The translations under genes and the position numbers were made by a program. A stretch of 64,000 nucleotides of DNA from the NCBI GenBank assembly GCA_002682825.1, contig NOKP01000016.1, positions 1,577,660 through 1,641,659 of the forward strand. Reading direction: 5' to 3'. The stretch is from Neonectria sp. B-13 (lineage: Eukaryota; Ascomycota; Sordariomycetes; Hypocreales; Nectriaceae). How positions within the stretch are numbered: the first letter of the stretch is position 1; each line of letters opens with the position of its first letter. Positions 1 through 11,806 of the stretch are shown here, piece after piece. The notes under the pieces are model-generated. The model was not told the origin of the DNA, did not search any database, and saw only the letters and a program-made list of their open reading frames with translations.

Positions 1-314
1 CTTTCTTGTTGTTCCCACCATCGTGGCAGCATGGTAATAGGGTGGAATTCAACTGCACGCCATTTGCCGAATTGCGCAAGCGGGGTGTGCTACCGGAAGA
101 CTACTTCTGCGAGAACGTTGCACAACAAGACGAGTCCGCAAATGGTCTGGCAGCAGTTCGTGAGACATTGCTTTTTGGGATTGCGTCCTTGGGAAATGTT
201 TTGTTTGGCCAATGATTATTCTGGTAGCATTATCTCAGTCAGTAATTCAGGTGAACGAGACAGTGAGGTCACTGACCTTGCCCCATCTAAATGCTGAGGC
301 ACACAGTGCTCCTT
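1..314. other. window edge, no assignable gene
   Basis: A plus-strand frame runs from the edge to a TGA near 213 and could be the 3' end of a gene that starts outside the window. Its roughly 60 residues match no family I recognise. The tail-to-tail arrangement with the acetyltransferase that follows would fit. Confidence 0.2.
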
Positions 315-803
315 TCATAGATCCTTGCGAAAGTAGACACGTTCATAGCCTGAATCGGTCTTCCGCTCAGTCTCAACAAAGCCCATCTTCGCGTAGAGAC
401 CTAAATTCTCATACATCTTGATGTTTGTAAAGAGCGTGAGAGCCGGGCGGCCCTGTGATCGCGCCAACTCTTCGGCATAGTTCATGAGTACTCTTCCATA
501 GCCGCGACCCTGGGCGGCAGGGTCTACCACCAAATTGTTGATCTTGATGGAATCGGACTGGCTGTCGATGCCAAGCACAATTGAACCAACGATGGTCTTG
601 GTTGCATCGGCGCGGAGGACGAATATGTCATGAGTGTTGAGAAGTTCGCTGTAGTCTGCTGTCATCGGAGCTGGTGGCTTGCCGATACGCTCAATGTATT
701 TTGAATACGCCTCATCGACGATGGCCTTGATGGCTTGGATGTCTTCTGGCTTAGCCCTTGTCATTGTGAGGCCCTCAATGGGTGTACGTGGTGGTTCAGT
801 CAT
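315..803 (-). CDS. GNAT-family N-acetyltransferase
   Basis: This single-exon gene encodes 162 residues. It has the GNAT (PF00583) fold signature: the acetyl-CoA pyrophosphate loop reads VDPAAQGRGYGRVLM (Q/RxxGxG/A type) after a strand NNLVV, and a C-terminal strand carries GLYAKMGFVETER. Such enzymes move acetyl from acetyl-CoA to an amine; the substrate cannot be read from the sequence. The first ATG is at 803. The frame stays open to 818, but only through a TTG, so I start at the ATG. There is no signal peptide or membrane segment, so a cytosolic enzyme is inferred. It shares no operon-like context with the relics to its right. Confidence 0.85.
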   Translation of the reverse strand: MTEPPRTPIEGLTMTRAKPEDIQAIKAIVDEAYSKYIERIGKPPAPMTADYSELLNTHDIFVLRADATKTIVGSIVLGIDSQSDSIKINNLVVDPAAQGRGYGRVLMNYAEELARSQGRPALTLFTNIKMYENLGLYAKMGFVETERKTDSGYERVYFRKDL

Positions 804-1444
804 CTTTTGACTGTGCAAGATGACAATGACAGCAACCCGAGTGAAATAAATCCGATGGGTGGCAAACTAAGAAACGATGGCGGTTTCAATGTCGTAGAGC
901 TGACAAGGGCGTTTCGAGGTTCGCAATTACAGATTAACCCTCGCATCATGTATGAGTCATGTCGGGCTAAATCGGCCCGCCATGGGGAGTTTTAAAATAG
1001 GAATCGATGAACCGGGTATCATGAGGCTAGTTAAGTTCGGGTAGTGCTTATTCTTTACATAGAATTTTACTACTTCATGACGCACGCTTGTCAGTAAGAA
1101 CTCGCATTTGCCGTGTGCCCGTGTAGACGCTGTGGTTCAAAATCTATGGATGTGGGACACGAACAAAGACTAAAGCCGTACTCATAGATATTGCGGAGAA
1201 TCCCCTTCCCAGGGGGTTATTGACTGTGATGGATAGTTTACGATAGAACGCTTCGACGGTTCCAGGAACAGAGGTTGGTCACCGGATTGGGTTTCAAACT
1301 CGAAAATGACTCAACATCTGCAGCAGCCATGGCCTCATCCTACTTTAAGGAGATATGATTTCCGCCGATAGTGTATAAGCTACAGCAATATCCTACGTCT
1401 ATACATTTATGTCTATATATATATATATATATTTGGGGTTTCTT
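804..1444. other. intergenic, promoter side of the acetyltransferase
   Basis: I see no coding signal on either strand. The interval holds the upstream region of the acetyltransferase and ends with a (TA)n run next to the DUF3533 relic. Confidence 0.6.
1414..1432. repeat. (TA)n microsatellite
   Basis: An uninterrupted alternating TA run of about 19 bases lies just past the 3' end of the DUF3533 relic. Simple repeat; no function inferred. Confidence 0.9.
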
Positions 1445-1970
1445 TTACATCTCACTGGACTCTGAAATCTCATCACCACTGCTGATAATCTTCAGATCCC
1501 TCTCCGCATCGAGACATCTCTTTCGAATGGAGAACCAGGCCATGATATGACCAACAACCAACCAAGTGAACATAACTGGGAGAGTCGAGGGCAGCTGCCA
1601 GCCGAGTAGAGGCTTTTGAGTGGGTGTAGATGCCGGCCCAATAGTGACCACGACAGACCGCACGGCGGACCGAGGCAGCATCGGGGAAGTCGGTAACGGG
1701 TCGAAACTCGACAGTCGGAAACGAGTTGCTTTTGAGCTGAGTGTAAGCATTTGAGACAGCCTCACTGATGTCTCCTCCGTCGTAATCGATAGCGAGAATC
1801 TTCAAAGCGTGTACACGACTCGACTGCCTGAAAGCTGTCCCAAAGAAGTGACATGATTGCAAGGAACATTATGAGGATGATTACCCCCATCATCATCTTG
1901 GGAATGAGGAATTATTTCCGCCGGCCGTGCCATTCGGGGTGTCGAAAACGCCGTCGACCGAGCTCATGGA
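1445..1970 (-). pseudogene. DUF3533 (SNG1-like) membrane protein relic with internal deletion
   Basis: Read 3' to 5' on the plus strand, this is a broken DUF3533 gene (PF12051, the family of yeast SNG1, a membrane protein linked to drug resistance). The first part gives PxxHGRRK, an in-frame TAA, then a membrane segment (FLIPKMMMGVIILIMFLAIM). Near 1850 the frame shifts and continues with the family hallmark SSRVHALKILAIDYDGG and a GHYWAGIYTH block. Near 1580, after RLAAAL, sequence and frame jump to what looks like the C-terminal membrane segment (FTWLVVGHIMAWF) and tail. Most of the usual protein of about 400 residues or more is therefore missing. It has one nonsense codon, one frameshift and one large deletion, so no full-length product is possible. 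Confidence 0.8.
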
Positions 1971-2844
1971 TAGGAAACGATGCTTCCATTATTGGCCCCA
2001 TTGCGACATCCTCGAAGTTCGGAGTCTAGTCTCGGAGTCTGTTGGATCAAGAACTGAAAAATGGGAAGAAAAAAGTTGAGAGGTCGATATCGAGATGTAG
2101 GAAGGAAATCCGTTGGGTATTTGGTTGCTATGCTACTTTCAAGGATTCAAGCTGGGCCACGACGTATTTATGATAGATCAACGAACGATTAATTCCGCTC
2201 TGCCCCTTCTCAAATGGCCTGCAATTAGCCGTAAGAAATTTGCCGGACACTACACAACATTCGGCATTTGACCACAAGCTTAAATCCCCGTGAGACGAAC
2301 CGCGTTGATTTGGCTCACATGGTACGGCAATTGCGTTGATGCCGTAATAGCCCTTCTTGGTCTCCGAAATTTGCCACGGTATGACTGGGGCAAACTATAA
2401 GGGATTGTTGTAACTCCGGAAAGGGGGCAAAGGTCTTATAAAGCCGGAGAAAGAGTAGGTTCTTCGCAACATAATGCTTAGAATGTCGTGTATATCCGAA
2501 GCCCGGATGTAATAATTGAAGGCGGCTAGCATGATACATTTTTGGCCACTTATGGGTCAAGAACAAACTGTGAGGCTGGAAGAATCTAGACCATGTTGGA
2601 ATAGATCGCAAGGCGAGTAAAATACAGAAAGATCCCGAACGGAGAAGGCTCCGGTGTTAGGAAACGGACAGAAAAAATATGTTGTTTCATATTTGGTTCA
2701 ACCCGTCCTGAGTCCCGTGCTCACGACTTCCAAGTGACATGAGACTTCTGCACGTACTTCCAAGCTCTCGAATCATGCAAAACGCCCTCGCCAGACTACG
2801 GGGAATCGTTGGCCTTGAGGGGCTCTTCTTTTCGAGATCCTCCA
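1971..2844. other. gene-free stretch
   Basis: Only short frames without family resemblance are present, on both strands. It separates two decayed membrane-protein genes and may hold further degraded sequence that I cannot recognise. Confidence 0.5.
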
Positions 2845-3171
2845 CTACAGTACCAGAAAGACCAACATGACAATCGCCATCAGGAATGTATCAAACACGT
2901 GTAGAAATATCTCGTGCGAGATCAAGTACCCGTTGCTGCCCTGGGGATACTCGTTGACTCGAAAGATGTTTCGTATGAGAATAATGGCGCTGGTTACATA
3001 TAAGAGTGCTTGATGACGCTTCCACGGAATCTCGCCTCGGCTGGCAATCACAGTTGGTGCCTTGACGAGACAGTAATTGAAGAAGAGGGACATGAAAACG
3101 AAGGAGCCGAAGAACACATATCTGGGCTCAAACGTAGACATGGGGATGGAATATATCCAATTCAGTTGCAA
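2845..3171 (-). pseudogene. RTA1-like membrane protein, C-terminal fragment
   Basis: About 108 residues match the last third of RTA1 family proteins (PF04479, seven-helix fungal proteins tied to lipid-translocation and azole or 7-aminocholesterol resistance). Diagnostic pieces are the loop PWKRHQALLYVTSAIILIR, then FRVNEYPQGSNGYLISHE and FLHVFDTFLMAIVM. The four N-terminal helices are absent upstream, and the frame opens only with a TTG, the first ATG being internal. The HPSE-like tail common after the last helix is also cut by a stop. I take it for a truncated relic rather than a gene with an unseen first exon, but a far 5' exon cannot be ruled out. Confidence 0.65.
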
Positions 3172-3496
3172 CGGTGGTTCATTGGATTTATCTCGCCGTG
3201 AGCCGTTTTTTTCGACAAAGCCTCTGTAGACTACAACTGCTGAAGCGGTCTTAAGGTTCCTGTAGTAGTGAAATAGATTTTAACTATTGGAACCGAGATA
3301 CCTCACTCAGGTAAAATAACATCTCTCCATCACGGGAGCTACTTATCCCTTTGGATTTCCACACTGTACACGCAAATAACCAGCTCCAATCGCAACTGCA
3401 ATGTCTTAAACGTACTTAGAGCAACTTGGGAGAGAATGCACATAAAGTCGACCGTACAGTTTCCACTGAATAAGGCCCTGTGACAGCGCAACTAAA

Positions 3497-4579
3497 TCAA
3501 AATTTACTTAAGGCTCCTGGATACAATTTCTTCTGGCGTTGGATCACTGCAGGGTGCAGAACAGCGCCAGGTTGAAGCTTGCGGAAGTCCAAATCCACCT
3601 GTTCCTTGATATCAGGGAACGGTCCGACAGGGGTAATGGCGAGCGGGTTGATTTTGTAATGGCTCTTGGTGTACTATCGCAATGGTCAGTGTCTCTTCCG
3701 AAAGAAATTAACTAAACTCACATTCTCCTTGATGTGCCTAAAGTCTGTTGTCTCTCGGAACCCTCTAACATTCCAGTAAAGGTTCTTCAGCCACTCGTGA
3801 ATAACAGGATAGTCACCGCGTATGGTTCCGAGATTGCACTTGAAATGCTGGACGTACACGACGTCGAACCGAATGATTGTCGCGTACGCCCTGATATCGA
3901 TTTCGGTCAGCTCCTTGCCAAGAACGTATGGCCCTCCGTGCTGATATATGAGCTCCTCCAAGTAGTTCAGAGCCGCGAAAACTGTGGGAAGGTTCTCTTC
4001 ATATGCCTCCTGAGTAGTCGCAAAGCCGGCCTTGTAGACGCCCGAATTGAGATCTCGTTGCATCCACACGCTGATCTCGTCGATTTTGGTTCTTAGATGC
4101 TCAGGATAGAGGTCCAGCTCACGGCCGGGACTGTCATCAGGAAGAATCGTGCTGAACGCTGTCGGAAGCCAACGCAAAATCTCAGCGCTTTCGTTGTTCA
4201 CGATCTTCCCCGCTTGTTTATCCCAGAGTAGAGGAACGCTGTATCTGCCTTTGTAATCCGGATCGTCTTTGAAATAGACCTCATGCAAGAATTTCGACTT
4301 GAACAGATGATCCTCTGTTGCCCCCTCATAAAGATCATCCGGCGCAGAAGGAAATTGCCACCCGGGCCAGCCATTGTCGTCTCCTTTAGGATACGGCTTA
4401 ACAATGGAGATGTCAATGAGAGACTCGAGCCCCTTGAGATAGCGAACCAAGTTGGCGCGATGAGCAAATGGACAGAATAGCCCAATGTACAGGTGATATC
4501 GCCCGGCCTCTGGTGGAAATTGGCTGCCATTGGCGATAACCCCGTGCCAGGAGTCATTTGGGCCGTCGTGGATTGGCAT
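3497..4579 (-). CDS. glutathionyl-hydroquinone reductase (Xi/omega-like GST)
   Basis: Two exons, 4579-3722 and 3673-3497, joined across a 48-base GTGAGT...TAG intron in phase 0, give 344 residues. The protein has the N-terminal CPFAHR active site (Cys36) of the ECM4/GTO and bacterial YqjG family. It also has the conserved NNESAEIL glutathione-binding segment and the helical C-terminal domain with VLGKELTEIDIRAY. The second exon supplies the expected tail, including HYKINPLAITPVGP. Family members use glutathione to reduce glutathionyl-hydroquinones and so support breakdown or detoxification of aromatic rings. No signal peptide is present, so it is probably cytosolic. Length and all key residues look intact, unlike its neighbours on either side. 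Confidence 0.92.
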
Positions 4580-5284
4580 GATCGAGTTGTATAAGGAATC
4601 CGACGATTATATTAGAGAATGGTTAAGAAATGTTGATGACTGTTATGACGCTGTGTGATTGTATCTCTACTGATGGTCGACAAGAATGAGGGGCAAGCAT
4701 TGGTGATAACCCCGCTCGGAAATACGGAAGTGCGGAAATACGGACAGGCTGCGATCACGTCAACAGTCACAATTGAGGTACATGTGCATCTCAGACATTA
4801 TCGCGACACCGAGTCTTTATGTAACCCCATTCTGTCTATGAAAAATGAGGAGGTTGCACAGCGTGTCGTGGTTCACGGATAGACTTGTCTCTGCCTCTCA
4901 GAATGGGAACCTACCATAGTACTCTTCCTTTTTAGACATCTGGATTCCACGGGCAATTAACATCATCTCGAATTTTACCGATCGAATGTCGAGGGCTGTG
5001 GAGTTGCGGGGGACAGAGAGCCCTGGTTCGTCAACCCTGACCCGTCAAACTAATACATCGTGTTCTGTACTGAGAAAGTAGCCGTCTCCGTCTCGATTTG
5101 AAGAAGATGTGGAATGTCATCCTTGGCAACCGGTTGTCCCAGTTTTGCTCCATTACCAAGATGTTGACGGATGTCCGAACCAGTCGTCCGGTCCAAAAGA
5201 AGCTCATTTCACGGCCATTTCCATTAGCACAGAACTTTGATGCTCTGAAATGGGCGTGGATCTGGATAACGGCGAGTGCACTGA
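4580..5284. other. intergenic
   Basis: Small frames only (for example 75 and 64 codons on the plus strand), with no family resemblance. It contains the promoter side of the minus-strand reductase gene. Confidence 0.5.
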
Positions 5285-5784
5285 GCCATTGATGTCACAT
5301 ACATTGAACTGACAACAGCTTCCCAACTGAGCCAAGACCAACTAGGAAATAGCGGTGACGACGGGTGCTTTGACATCCGCCTTTACCCTTGTTGTCGAGA
5401 TACCCATAGCAGAGCTTCTGCAAAATGCACAACTGGCAATCCCCAGATAAAGCCACCCGGGGAAATAGGTTCAAGCGCTGAGATGACGCCCAAGAAGCCT
5501 CTGTAGCCATCTTCAGGAAAGGTGAGCTTTCGTGAATTGTAATGGCGTACGTATTAGAAATACTTCTCGAGGTCTGGCTGCCGCTGGACTTTTGAATTTC
5601 CCCATGGTGCCATGGGCAAGGTCCAGTTATTAGGAATCCCCTTGACATCGTAGTTCGACGCAGGATGATTCCCCGTCAACCCAGTCGCTTCATACCATGT
5701 CGCGCAGCTGCACTCTCAAACAGCAACCTGATACTGAAAGAAGATTTTTCGTTTGGAGAAGAACAGTTCCTGAAAGGTCCAGCC
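5285..5784 (-). pseudogene. HET-domain protein relic (C-terminal half)
   Basis: One continuous minus-strand frame carries features of fungal HET proteins downstream of the HET core: GWTFQE, then LTFPEDGYRGFLGVISAL, PGGFIWGLP, and finally FPSWSWLSW. The frame is closed by three stops, a TGA at 5718-5716, a TAA at 5556-5554 and a TAA at 5385-5383. The N-terminal HET core (LSHCWG-type block) is not found upstream. HET genes control allorecognition-type cell death and often sit in fast-evolving regions. This copy is dead by any reading; an intact paralogue lies at 13783-16117. Confidence 0.8.
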
Positions 5785-7617
5785 TGTGTCGTACTATATG
5801 GTCGGGGAGTGTAAGTGCGTAGTGGGTCGGGAATGGTGTCTGTGGAGATCTTGCTGAAATGGGGATGGAAGAACGGTCAGAGTGAGTTCAGACTCCAGTA
5901 GACAAAGGGGCAACAGTCGATCATTTTAGAGCTGTAGGGTAAGGGACAAAGCAAGATGTTAAGTGGCGCGCATGTTCCGCCATCTTTCCGTACGAACACG
6001 AGGATGGTTTCTGGCTTGTTTCTCTAATTGTTTTTACCTGTAGTAGTCATTATGTTGTTCAAGGTTACCGGATAGATGGTGAATGGTAATTAAATGGCAT
6101 AAGCTAAGTCGGGTAGACTTCAAGTCACAACAGGAGCTCATGTGGCGGAGGCTTTGCACGAAAAGAATATCCCTGCTATCGGTCAAGTGACCCTCTAGAG
6201 GATACATGTACTCGGAGGTTAGGCTGTTCTCGTGAGCCACACGATGCAGCATAATTATGTTGCTGTTACCACTGCTCCCACTGGTCTAAGGAATCATACC
6301 TACGCGCCGGAATGGTGCTCGTCCAAGCGAGAAGCACGCGGCAGGAAGATAGAAAGATAAGGGTCGCGCGACCTTTCAAATTATTACGAGACTTGAAAGT
6401 TGGACGGGATATACCAGAGGTTGCTGTATGAACACGGAATATGAATGGGTAGCCTCCGGTGAGCCGGGTTTATCATTTATCGCAGCCCGAGTACCTTTGA
6501 CATGGGTTGGGGTAGAGTAAACGCAATTAATGCACTTGTAATACTTATGGATTAGCAACTCACAAGTTCTTCGACTTTGAATCCCGGGGAAGACGCGGAA
6601 CTGAGACACAGCACGTGGCAAACTCGCCATCCCGACAAGTCGGGTATCCCACATCAAGCCCCAAAGCAGACCCGTTCTAGGCTAGGGAATGGGCGCCGGA
6701 TAAAGCGAGGCTTTCCAAATCAAGGCAAGGCTCATACGACAGCTCAGATAGATCGGATGTTTGTCCTGCGATCCCTCACAAAATGTGCTCCAGGGTGGCA
6801 AAGACATCGTTACGCCGCCCAGCGATATCGCAGGTCTGCTCGGGGAGCCCTGGAATTATCCGGTGGTTAGCGTGGAAGCTGGGCACCCTTGAGAAGCGAT
6901 GCATCACGTCAGATTATATCTCAAAAGCCCGGTCCAGAGCACGAATCCGGTGGGAGGCGAAATCCTTCGAATTACTAGCTAGATCTCCAAGAACTTTAAG
7001 CTGAGAATCGCTCAAGAAGCTCTAACAATGGCTAGGTTCTGAAGGCGTAATTCTAGTACTTTATCGCTTGCAAAAGCTTACGAGGCAACACGGCGACCAA
7101 GAGGTGGTGATCCGTGATCGGATCAACCACAGATCAAGAAGACATCAATAAACAAGAAAGCCGAATCCAACGAGGAATAGACCACCGAGGAGACCGAGCT
7201 CAAGGCTAAGGAAAATCGCCACGTACGCGAAATAATGGAAATAGATAACTTATCGTCGCATTAAGAAAGGTGCAATTTTATATGGGGATCACGCAAGACA
7301 GTCCGAGAGCTTCACAACACTACAAAAAATGGGGCTGCTGGAGAAATATCTGCTGACGGGGATCGACCCTAATCGGCTAGGAGATTCAAGTGTGGGATAA
7401 CGTGTGGGATAATGGGGTGAGACAACAAGGGACACCCAACTCTGTAGAACTAGTTGACTGACGCAATTACTGGGGACAATGGACGCATTCGTTGCCTCCA
7501 TTCGCATAAAGCACCCGGGCTGTCTGCAATTGAACCAACGATAGGCAGCTCCTTTCCATTTGCCAAGCCAAGTCTCAACAGCCACGACCTCATTCGTGTC
7601 GCAGACCTTCAATCACA
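5785..7617. other. 1.8 kb gene-free stretch
   Basis: A 97-codon frame at 6577-6870 and overlapping smaller frames show no recognisable domain or splice-consistent extension. The last 200 bases are the promoter and leader of the permease gene at 7618. I see no terminal repeats that would mark a transposon. Confidence 0.5.
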
Positions 7618-9760
7618 ATGGCGACCACCAAAGACGCCGACAAAGCGCAAGACTCTGACGTCCACAGCCTGGATGCCACCGCCACGCCGGACAGACCGCA
7701 CGAAGTCATCGTCACCAAGGCCGTCACGACGTGGAAGGGCTACATCTGGGACACTTGGGAGCTTCCGAAGGAGCAGCGCTGGCTGCTCTTCAAAGTAGAC
7801 GCCTTCGTGCTCACTTTTGCCTCGATTGGTTACTTCCTCAAGAACATCGACCAAACCAATGTCAACAATGCTTTCCTCAGCGGCATGAAGGAGGATCTTG
7901 GCATGCTCGGTAACGAACTTGTGACAAGTATGCGACCCGGACTTTGCAATTGATTTGTTTCCATCGTTTGAGCACGCTTCTAACATGAAACAGGCACTTC
8001 TATCTGGACTGTGGGCTACGTCATTGGACAGATCCCTTGTAACCTGCTGCTTACCCGAGCCTCGCCGCGATGGGTCATTCCCACTCTCGAAGTGGGATGG
8101 GGCATCGCCACTATCTGTACCTCTTCTGTGAAATCATACAAGGCTCTCTACGCGCTGCGATTCCTCGTGGGATTGTTTGAGTAAGTGACTCCGCTATTCT
8201 ACTGAGAGGCCTCTTTTGGCTTGCAGAATGCCTTAATCTCGCGTCAGTTACTGACACAGGCCACAGATCAGGCTTCTACCCTGGCATTCACTATATGCTG
8301 GGATCATGGTACACCCCTAGAGAAATTGGCAAGCGGGCCATGGTGTTCTGGTTGGCCGGTTCAATCGGTACCATGTTCAGCGGTTTCCTACAGGCGGCTG
8401 CATACACGAATCTTCACGGTGTTCATGGCAAAGCCGGATGTAAGTCACGCCTAGAGACTTCACGCAGGATCGAGGACATAGCAGCTGACACATTCTCGCA
8501 GGGCGTTGGCTCTTCATCATCGACGGCATCATCACACTACCACTCGCACTAGCAGGCTACATCTTCTTCCCCAATCTGCCCCAAGACGGCAAGAAGACAT
8601 GGTGGACAACCGAAAGGGAGCACGAAATCGCCATCGCGAGAATGCGCGCCGTCGGACGTGCCGGCAAGCAGGCCTGGACAAGGGCCAAGGTGCAACGGAT
8701 TCTCCTCAGCTGGCACACTTACCTCCTTCGTACGTCTCGTCCAGCAATTTCCGAGTTTCGAGCTAATCATCAAGCGCAGCGTTGCTGTACGTCGTCTGGA
8801 ACAATGGATGGCCTCAGGCCGGTATGGGTTACTGGCTGAAGAGCTTCAACACCGATCCTGCTCCTGTTCCTGGAAAGTCCTTCTCTATCGCGGATATCAA
8901 CAACTGTAAGCTCCACCAAGAACCCCGGCTTCACAGTGTTCTAGTGGCTAACGCTTTACTATAGTACCAATCCCGACGACGGGTATTTTCGTCGCCATGG
9001 CCTTGGTTTGGGCTTGGCTTTCTGATGGTCCTCTGCGTGGCCGTCGCTGGCCATTTATGTACGCTGGTTCAATCATCACAGTAAGCTCACAATGATCTAT
9101 GCTACCTAATGGGTCGATGCAGTCACTAACGAGATTCTGAATAGCTCGTCTTTGTGGTTCTCCTGCGCCAAATGCCTCTCTACTCTAACATTGGGGGCCG
9201 CAAGATTGTCTACTGGCTTAGCCAAATTGGTGTACGTTCCACTTTCCAGAATAATCCGATTACGCTTACTTATTTGACTTCTAGCTTGGTGCTGGTCCTC
9301 TCATCCTGAGTTGGATCAACGAGATTTGTTCCGATGACACAGAAAAGCGAGCTCTGCTTGTCGGGATGGCGAATGACTTTGCTTACGTCGTTCAGGCAGT
9401 TGTAAGTATTGAATCCGTATAAACAAGAAGGCGCACGCTAATAAATGGATGTTTAGGCGCCCAACTTCGTGTGGAAGACTAAAGAATTTCCTTCCGCTCA
9501 GAAGGGTTACCTTTGGTCAATTGTCCTCCAAATCCTAATCAGTAAGCATGTCTACACAGCTCTAGACATCTCGTGAACTAACCACTTGCCTAGTTGCCGT
9601 AACCGCTACTATTCAGTTGCTCCTATGGCGAGACGAGAAAAGAGCCGCCAAAGCCGATGTTGAATCTGTCTCAGCTTCACCAGGTGGTTCCGATCTAGAG
9701 GGAGACGTGGATGGAAAGCCTGGGCACAATAGCCAGGTCAAGACTGTTAGCTTGGACTGA
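7618..9760 (+). CDS. MFS permease, allantoate/pantothenate (DAL5/liz1) type
   Basis: Ten exons (7618-7927, 7994-8180, 8267-8439, 8502-8729, 8780-8905, 8965-9080, 9145-9231, 9285-9401, 9457-9541, 9594-9760) give 531 residues; all phases agree and all donors are GT. The protein shows the anion:cation symporter pattern: YFLKNIDQTNVNNAF in helix 1, then YVIGQIPCNLLLTR, RFLVGLFESGFYPG, and GWRWLFIIDGIITLP closing the N-half. The C-half carries NNGWPQAGMGYWLK. These plasma-membrane proton symporters import organic anions such as allantoate or pantothenate; the exact solute is not predictable here. The hydrophilic N-tail of about 55 residues and the short acidic C-tail are normal. This intron load is high compared with the single-exon MFS gene at 16448. 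Confidence 0.92.
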
Positions 9761-10568
9761 GTCTCAGAATCAACAATCAGTTTCCAGAGAGACGAAACGA
9801 AGATAATCATCGGTGAATAAATAGTGTGCTTGATCCAATTTGAAGACCAACTTGTAAATATACAGAACATAATTACAACGTGCAACCGCACTCCACAGAA
9901 TTCTAAACCTGCTTTGCGAATCATGAACAGTTGAAAACAGATCAGATCTATCTATGGCGCAATGATGTTGTAGCCCTATTCAAGATTGAGCAGCCAGATA
10001 CACCCAGGATTGGCAAAATACTTGAAGTATTTAGACTGAATTCTAAGTGATGTTAGTTAGCATTGTTCTATGACCCAATCTGAGCACCATGAGGCTCTTT
10101 TGCTTATTCAAGACAGCGCCGCTTTTATTCAAGGAAAATTCAGGGGTATTTAGGTTCAGCTCACAATGGCTCACCCCGTTCGCCCTAAGCCTTATATCGT
10201 CTCCCCAGAGCACGAGACGACAACAAGGGAAAATGGGGCGAAGGAACATGCCCAAACCCATGGTTCTCCCAGTAGCGTTCTCAGCACTTAGAGGCACACA
10301 ATTGGCCCCCCAACTGGGTCACAGAACTAGGGCACCTCAATTGATCACGACCTATCCTCAGACTATCCTATGGGCATGCTCTTGCTAATCCTCTTTGTGT
10401 CGCTGAGTTGACTAGAAATGTGGGCACTTGTTGGTCGGTCATTTCTACTTGAGATATCTTTGAAGAAGTTCATACAACTATGCCACCTTTCGAGTCTGTG
10501 CGAGCATATCTCTTGGCCCTCATGCGTAACATGTCCACTAAATCCTCTCGAGTTAGTTCACACTGAAA
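9761..10568. other. convergent 3' intergenic region
   Basis: Lies between the 3' ends of the permease and the APH-like gene. It has small frames without family resemblance and presumably holds both transcript ends. Confidence 0.6.
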
Positions 10569-11806
10569 TCAAGGCCTGGCATGTGAAGAAAGCTGTCGCA
10601 TCTCCTCCTCTATCGTCTCATCAGATGGGAAGTTGATCTGACTGCCCGCGCTTGTCCGTGCCACACCGGGTAACCAAGACCTTTCAGCTAGCCAGTTGTG
10701 GAGGCCCTTTGAAAAACAAGCACGGATCAATAAATCCTGCCAATCAGCCCTATTATCCGACCAGATGACCTTCATAGCAGATGCGGTGGAGGTGAGACCT
10801 GGATCTTCAGGGATCATAGAGGACAATTCCGACAGGATAAAGTGACGATCAGCCAATAGACTGGGGGACGGCTGGACGCAATCGATTGAGGAAGCACTCG
10901 GTAGGCTCTGTTCCACCTCCATCGGATCTATCGCCAAAAGCCTAGGGAACCGCAAGGCGAGTTGTATCGGGCGGTATCGGGCGAACTTCCAATCGATGAT
11001 CCTTAAACCAGTTATGAGTAAGGAATCCACATGATTGTAGTGTGATACAGTCTTACCCAGTAATGTTATGCTCGTTATCGACGATGATCTTGTGCGGAGC
11101 CAGGTTCCCGTGCTCAATAGCAAAAAACGGCTCTTGAAGTGCTTCGTGAACAGCATACGGTATCAAGGCACGCTGCACTAAGCAAGAACGAATGTCTACC
11201 TCCGGTAGACATCCAGTAGTTACACGATCAATTTTGCCAGTGATGACATCCTCTAGATATTTTCGAGTGGATACTCCTGGGCCTACCAGAATGTGAGCTG
11301 CAGAGTAAAGGGACTAGGTTAAGGCGGGACTGACGTGATTCCCCCGTGAGCTCGGTCAACTCGAGCTGGATATCAAGCAGCTGTCGAAGAATTTTGTGTC
11401 TCACTTGGTGGTCTGCCGGGATGGAAGTCGACCAGTCCAAGGCGGTGCCAGGAATCCAGCTCACAACTAGATATGGGTGGCCGATCGGGTTCTCGTAGCT
11501 GTAGTCGCCACCGATCAACTTAGGCGACCACCGAAAGCCAGATTTCTGTAAGGTTCCGAGGAGGGCTATCTCGTCCTTTACAATGGAGCTGATAGAAGCT
11601 GGTTTGAGGTTGTTTCTCGGAGGAATGAATATGCGAATCGCCCAGGTTGTTGCGTCAGGGAACTGAAGCGCATAGATACAACACTGCCCCTCCCGGATAG
11701 GCGCGTCTTCTGTCCCAAAGCAGAATTGGGCGGAAGCTCCGTCGCTTCGTAGCGCCGAAGCGACCGTAAGCAAATGAGTTAGGGAGATGGGATGTTCTGT
11801 AGCCAT
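10569..11806 (-). CDS. APH-like kinase-fold protein with altered catalytic loop
   Basis: Three exons, 11806-11335, 11297-11057 and 11001-10569, with phases 1 and 2 agreeing, give 381 residues. The architecture is that of fungal aminoglycoside phosphotransferase-like proteins (PF01636): an N-lobe with AIRIFIPP and a hinge segment PYLVVSWIPGTALDW. The catalytic loop follows, and the metal-binding motif ITGIIDWKFA is created by the second splice. In the catalytic loop the usual HGDxxxxN reads HGNLAPHK: the base Asp is Asn and the Mg-ligand Asn is Lys. The DxW of the metal motif is kept. Fungal members phosphorylate small molecules or are uncharacterised. Here I infer an inactive or repurposed pseudokinase, because the gene is otherwise unbroken. 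Confidence 0.85.

Noticed and set aside
6577..7004. Arg-rich frames as a retrotransposon gag relic
   Set aside because: No zinc knuckle, protease, reverse transcriptase motif or terminal repeats were found around them.
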